Under the pieces are notes generated by a model. The model saw only the letters and a list, made by a program, of their open reading frames with translations. It searched no databases and was not told the origin of the DNA. The translations under genes were made by a program, and so were the position numbers. From an uncultured bacterium (GTDB lineage Bacteria; Patescibacteria; Paceibacteria; UBA9973; Zambryskibacteraceae), in contig CAIXDB010000058.1 in NCBI GenBank assembly GCA_903918125.1, positions 1-14,816 of the forward strand: a stretch of 14,816 nt of DNA, in the 5' to 3' direction. Each line of letters begins with the position of its first letter. The stretch's first letter is position 1. Positions 12,509 to 14,816 of the stretch are shown here, one piece after another.

Positions 12509-13576
12509 ATGGACACAACTACCATTCTTTTCATCATCGGAGCTTTCATCGCGGGCGGTATCGTTATGCTTCTCCTGCGACCGCGCGGAGCGGGGAAATC
12601 AACCGACGACACAGGACTGAAACTCATTCTCCAACAAATCAACGAGCTCAATCGCACCGTCGACCAGAAAATCGGTGAGTCAACGCGGCACATGAACGAG
12701 TCGGTGCGGACACAGCTCGGCGAGTCGGCGTCCTTAATTCGCGAAGTGACCAAAGGCTTGACCAAACTCGACGAAACAAATCGCCAAGTCGTTTCATTTG
12801 CCGACCAGTTGCAAAACCTCCAGGACATTTTGAAAAATCCGAAACAACGCGGCATCCTCGGCGAATACTATCTCGAAACACTCCTCAAAAACGTCCTCGC
12901 TCCGTCGCAATACCAGATGCAATACGCATTTTCAAACGGCGAGATTGTTGACGCGGTGGTGTTCGTGAAAGACAAAATCATTCCGATCGACTCGAAATTT
13001 TCGCTCGAAAACTACAACCGCATGACTGAAACCGTGGACCCGACCGAGCGCGAGCGACTGGAGAAACTTTTTGTGAGCGACTTGAAACTGCGCATCACCG
13101 AAACGTCAAAATACATTCGACCGGCGGAAGGTACGATGGATTTCGCGTTCATGTTCATTCCGCATGAAGCGATTTATTATGACCTGCTCATCAACAAAAT
13201 CGGCAAGGGGAACGGCGGTGCAGACTCAGACGATGGCGACAATCTCATCCAGCGCGCGGCCGGCAAGCAGAAAGTGATCATCGTTTCGCCGACGTCTTTC
13301 CTGGCATATCTCCAGACCGTGTTGCAAGGTTTGAAAGCGATGCAGATTGAGGAAACGGCAAAAGACATCATCAAACGTGTCGGCGAACTAGGGTCACATT
13401 TGAAACGCTACGAGGAATATCACGGCAAACTCGGAAACTCGCTCGAGGCGGTGGTCAACCGTTTCAACGATTCGAGCAAAGAGTTCAAAAAACTGGATAA
13501 GGATGTGGTGCGTATCACCGGCAACGTGGTGGGTATTGAAACCACTGTAGTGGATAAACCCGAGATGGTGGACTAA
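12509..13576 (+). CDS. rmuC: RmuC-family protein (DNA recombination-associated, predicted nuclease fold)
   Basis: This 355-residue protein begins with a membrane helix (about residues 5-23, TILFIIGAFIAGGIVMLLL). A coiled-coil region follows (about 38-110, with INELNRTVDQKIGES). The conserved RmuC domain covers roughly 110-310: RGILGEYYLE (114-123), D148 in IVDAVVF, DSKF (161-164), FMFIPHEAIY and IIVSPTSFLAYL. D148 with D161-S-K163 fits a PD-(D/E)xK nuclease core. RmuC limits DNA inversions in E. coli and has been linked to recombination; its activity is not firmly established. Length is shorter than the E. coli protein (about 475). Monocistronic, with its own -10 box and no Shine-Dalgarno sequence. 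Confidence 0.9.
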   Translation: MDTTTILFIIGAFIAGGIVMLLLRPRGAGKSTDDTGLKLILQQINELNRTVDQKIGESTRHMNESVRTQLGESASLIREVTKGLTKLDETNRQVVSFADQLQNLQDILKNPKQRGILGEYYLETLLKNVLAPSQYQMQYAFSNGEIVDAVVFVKDKIIPIDSKFSLENYNRMTETVDPTERERLEKLFVSDLKLRITETSKYIRPAEGTMDFAFMFIPHEAIYYDLLINKIGKGNGGADSDDGDNLIQRAAGKQKVIIVSPTSFLAYLQTVLQGLKAMQIEETAKDIIKRVGELGSHLKRYEEYHGKLGNSLEAVVNRFNDSSKEFKKLDKDVVRITGNVVGIETTVVDKPEMVD

Positions 13577-13645
13577 CCGTCCCAGTCCCGATATTGCCTT
13601 ACCGTCTTAGGCGTCCTTTTGAGACACTATCTCTTTGCTCTATCC

Positions 13646-13674
13646 TTGCATTTTTGACCACTTTTCTGTATATT
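13646..13674 (+). promoter_or_regulatory. rplU promoter, near-leaderless
   Basis: TTGCAT (13646-13651), a 17-nt spacer and TATATT (13669-13674) end 9 nt before the ATG at 13684. The predicted leader is only a few bases and has no Shine-Dalgarno sequence. Confidence 0.6.
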
Positions 13675-13683
13675 GTGAGCACT

Positions 13684-13998
13684 ATGGAATTTGCAGTCAT
13701 ACACACGGGCGGAAAACAATACAAAGTCGCTATCGGCGATACCATTAAAATTGAGAAATTCAAGGGTGATTTCAAGGTGGGAGACAAGATTGTCTTCGAC
13801 AAAGTTATGCTCACAGAAGGCGCGAAAGGGGCCGTGGGAACGCCGTACGTCGTCGGTTCGACCGTTGAAGGCACACTCGCCGAAATCGGCCGAAACAAGA
13901 CCGTCGAAGTGGTCAAATACAAGCAAAAATCTCGCTACTACAAGAAAAACGGCCACCGCCAACCGTGGTTCAAAGTGACCATCGGAGCGATTAAGTAA
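13684..13998 (+). CDS. rplU: 50S ribosomal protein L21
   Basis: This 104-residue protein has the normal L21 length and binds 23S rRNA in the large subunit. Family landmarks are MEFAVIHTGGKQYKV at the start, VGTPYVVGSTVEG in the middle and the basic C-terminal KYKQKSRYYKKNGHRQPW. I chose the ATG at 13684, because the frame is open upstream but the extra residues are not L21-like and overlap the promoter. A terminator follows at once, so L27 (rpmA), the usual partner, is not downstream here. Confidence 0.97.
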   Translation: MEFAVIHTGGKQYKVAIGDTIKIEKFKGDFKVGDKIVFDKVMLTEGAKGAVGTPYVVGSTVEGTLAEIGRNKTVEVVKYKQKSRYYKKNGHRQPWFKVTIGAIK

Positions 13999-14005
13999 TG
14001 AGATA

Positions 14006-14030
14006 GGCGACCCTTGCGGATCGCCTTTTT
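14006..14030 (+). terminator. rplU terminator
   Basis: GGCGA-c-CC (14006-14013) pairs with GG-a-TCGCC (14018-14025) around TTGC, followed by five T (14026-14030). It lies between the convergent rplU and the minus-strand gene ending at 14038. Confidence 0.82.
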
Positions 14031-14037
14031 GTTTTAA

Positions 14038-14274
14038 TTAACGATATCGTGTTCTGAGACGCGCCAACGCCAGTCTCATATCTGAATTAGCGTGTTCGTG
14101 CATACGGTCTGCTTTTTCCTCGAACAGCTCCCAGAGGATTTCGGCCTGTTGTTGGGGAGTGGCAGTGACCCATTTTTTTATGAAGTTCTTTTTTCGGCGG
14201 TTTTCTGCTTTAGCGTCCATACTCATTTCTTCTGCCTTCAGTTTCTCTTCAAACGGATCCAGCATTCGTGCCAT
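14038..14274 (-). CDS. Small charged helical protein, unknown function
   Basis: This 78-residue protein starts at ATG 14274, 6 nt after GAGGTG, a good Shine-Dalgarno sequence; the frame is open a little farther upstream. It begins MARMLDPFEEKLKAEEMSMD, has a basic middle (NRRKKNFIKKW) and ends in an Arg-rich helix (MRLALARLRTRYR). It has no hydrophobic segment or cysteine, so it is probably a cytoplasmic, mainly helical protein. I recognise no family. It lies 47 nt downstream of recR on the same strand. Two 10-bp direct repeats fill the gap, so it may be co-transcribed with recR or have its own control. Confidence 0.68.
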   Translation of the reverse strand: MARMLDPFEEKLKAEEMSMDAKAENRRKKNFIKKWVTATPQQQAEILWELFEEKADRMHEHANSDMRLALARLRTRYR

Positions 14275-14284
14275 AAAGTTCACC

Positions 14285-14314
14285 TCTTCCACAACTCTAC
14301 AGAATCTTCCACAA
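14285..14314. repeat. Two direct repeats of TCTTCCACAA, 20 bp apart
   Basis: Perfect 10-bp copies at 14285-14294 and 14305-14314 are separated by 10 bp, two helical turns from start to start. They lie between recR and the 78-residue gene. The left copy overlaps that gene's Shine-Dalgarno region. The core TTCCACA resembles a relaxed DnaA box. Confidence 0.5.
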
Positions 14315-14321
14315 AAATCAA

Positions 14322-14816
14322 CTACTGGCGATTCTTCAACGCGTTTTTGATTGTCTCAGTGTCGGAGTATTCAAGCTCGGTGCCGGTGGAAAGACCGCGG
14401 CCGAGTGTGGAGATTTTGAGTGAATATTTTTCTGCGAGCGGTCGGAGAAGCGACTGGAGATACATTAGCGTGTTCTCGCCTTCGGGGTTGTAGTTGAGTG
14501 CGATGATGATTTCTTTGAGACCAGTACGTTTCTCCACAATTTCCAAAAGCTCGCGCTGGCGAATATGTGTTTCCGGCGCTTTTTCGAGAATCGGTACGGT
14601 GCCCCCGAGCACAAAATAATATCCGCCGAATGATTTTGTTTTTTCGATGTTTTCAAAGTCCACATCGTGCGAGACAATCATCAGCACGGATGAGTCGCGA
14701 CGAGTATCCGCGCAAATCGGACACATCGTACTACCGGACGCATCGTTTTGGAAAAATCGAAAACACGAGTCGCAGACGTGGACCTGCGTGCGAATGGTTG
14801 AAATCAAATCAGCCAG
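14322..14816 (-). CDS. recR: Recombination protein RecR, 5' end outside the window
   Basis: 164 C-terminal residues are present and the frame runs off the right edge, so the N-terminal helix-hairpin-helix part is missing here. A zinc finger is visible as CDSC and CPIC, 18 residues apart. A Toprim-like domain follows, with FGGYYFVLGGTVPIL and GLKEIIIALNYNPEGENTLMYL. The C-terminal signature is TLGRGLSTGTELEYSDTETI. RecR acts with RecO and RecF in loading RecA at gaps. The first acidic residue of the Toprim motif (VVE in typical RecR) reads IVS here; RecR is not catalytic, so function may be kept. It precedes the 78-residue charged gene. Confidence 0.92.
   Translation of the reverse strand: MADLISTIRTQVHVCDSCFRFFQNDASGSTMCPICADTRRDSSVLMIVSHDVDFENIEKTKSFGGYYFVLGGTVPILEKAPETHIRQRELLEIVEKRTGLKEIIIALNYNPEGENTLMYLQSLLRPLAEKYSLKISTLGRGLSTGTELEYSDTETIKNALKNRQ

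Noticed and set aside
13577..13645. Terminator after rmuC
   Set aside because: Only a weak 4-bp GCCT/AGGC stem with four T is visible; not enough to call.
14640..14700. RecR Toprim motif lacking its glutamate as a sign of a dead gene
   Set aside because: RecR does not need Toprim catalysis, and the zinc finger and C-terminal signature are intact.
1..14816. CRISPR arrays, insertion sequences, rRNA genes or a classical defence island
   Set aside because: No regularly spaced long repeats, transposase-like proteins, rRNA-like stretches or nuclease/toxin gene clusters were seen.

Overview
The window reads as chromosome from a bacterium of the Candidate Phyla Radiation (Patescibacteria), most likely a Parcubacteria-type lineage. 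This is inferred from family character: a short MurF that begins at its ATPase domain, a VirD4/TraG-like ATPase fused to a long unrecognised N-terminal half, compact genes with short gaps, and many genes without a Shine-Dalgarno sequence. I cannot name a genus. Most genes are about 50-60% G+C, with one very AT-rich gene near 12.2-12.5 kb.

Layout. 3-194: C-terminal end of an unknown + strand gene, followed by two strong RNA hairpins. 413-1870: lysS. 1930-2130 (-): a two-helix membrane protein sharing a bidirectional terminator with lysS. 2214-2331: a dense control region with six GTGG boxes (four at exact 10-bp steps), a TATAAT promoter and DnaA-box-like 9-mers. 2332-7025: a shortened division and cell-wall (dcw) cluster, mraZ-rsmH-ftsL-like-ftsI-murF. 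7069: a small secreted protein gene with no in-frame stop before a strong terminator. 7477-7548: tRNA-Glu(CTC). 7546-8478 (-): a secreted eqolisin-type (G1) peptidase whose 3' end looks frameshifted. 8542-8778: a strong promoter followed by several hairpins with no ORF, a candidate non-coding RNA. 8803-11571: the 922-residue ATPase. 11606-12462 (-): an AT-rich membrane protein, a YqeY-family protein and a 40-residue basic protein that has its own consensus promoter. 12509-13576: rmuC. 13684-13998: rplU. 14038-14816 (-): a 78-residue charged protein downstream of recR, whose 5' end lies outside the window.

How the genes fit together. MraZ, RsmH, the FtsL-like protein, FtsI and MurF supply regulation, 16S rRNA methylation, septal transpeptidation and the last cytoplasmic step of peptidoglycan precursor synthesis. 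LysRS, tRNA-Glu and L21 serve translation. RecR and RmuC serve DNA repair. The ATPase may handle DNA or protein transfer. The G1 peptidase and the small secreted protein act outside the membrane.

The most notable points are the MraZ-style operator, a repeated leaderless design (-10 box 6-9 nt before the ATG, no Shine-Dalgarno) on core genes beside classical GAGGTG sites on accessory genes, the candidate RNA at 8.55-8.78 kb, and disturbed 3' ends in both genes flanking the tRNA. I saw no CRISPR array, insertion sequence, rRNA gene or obvious new defence system.
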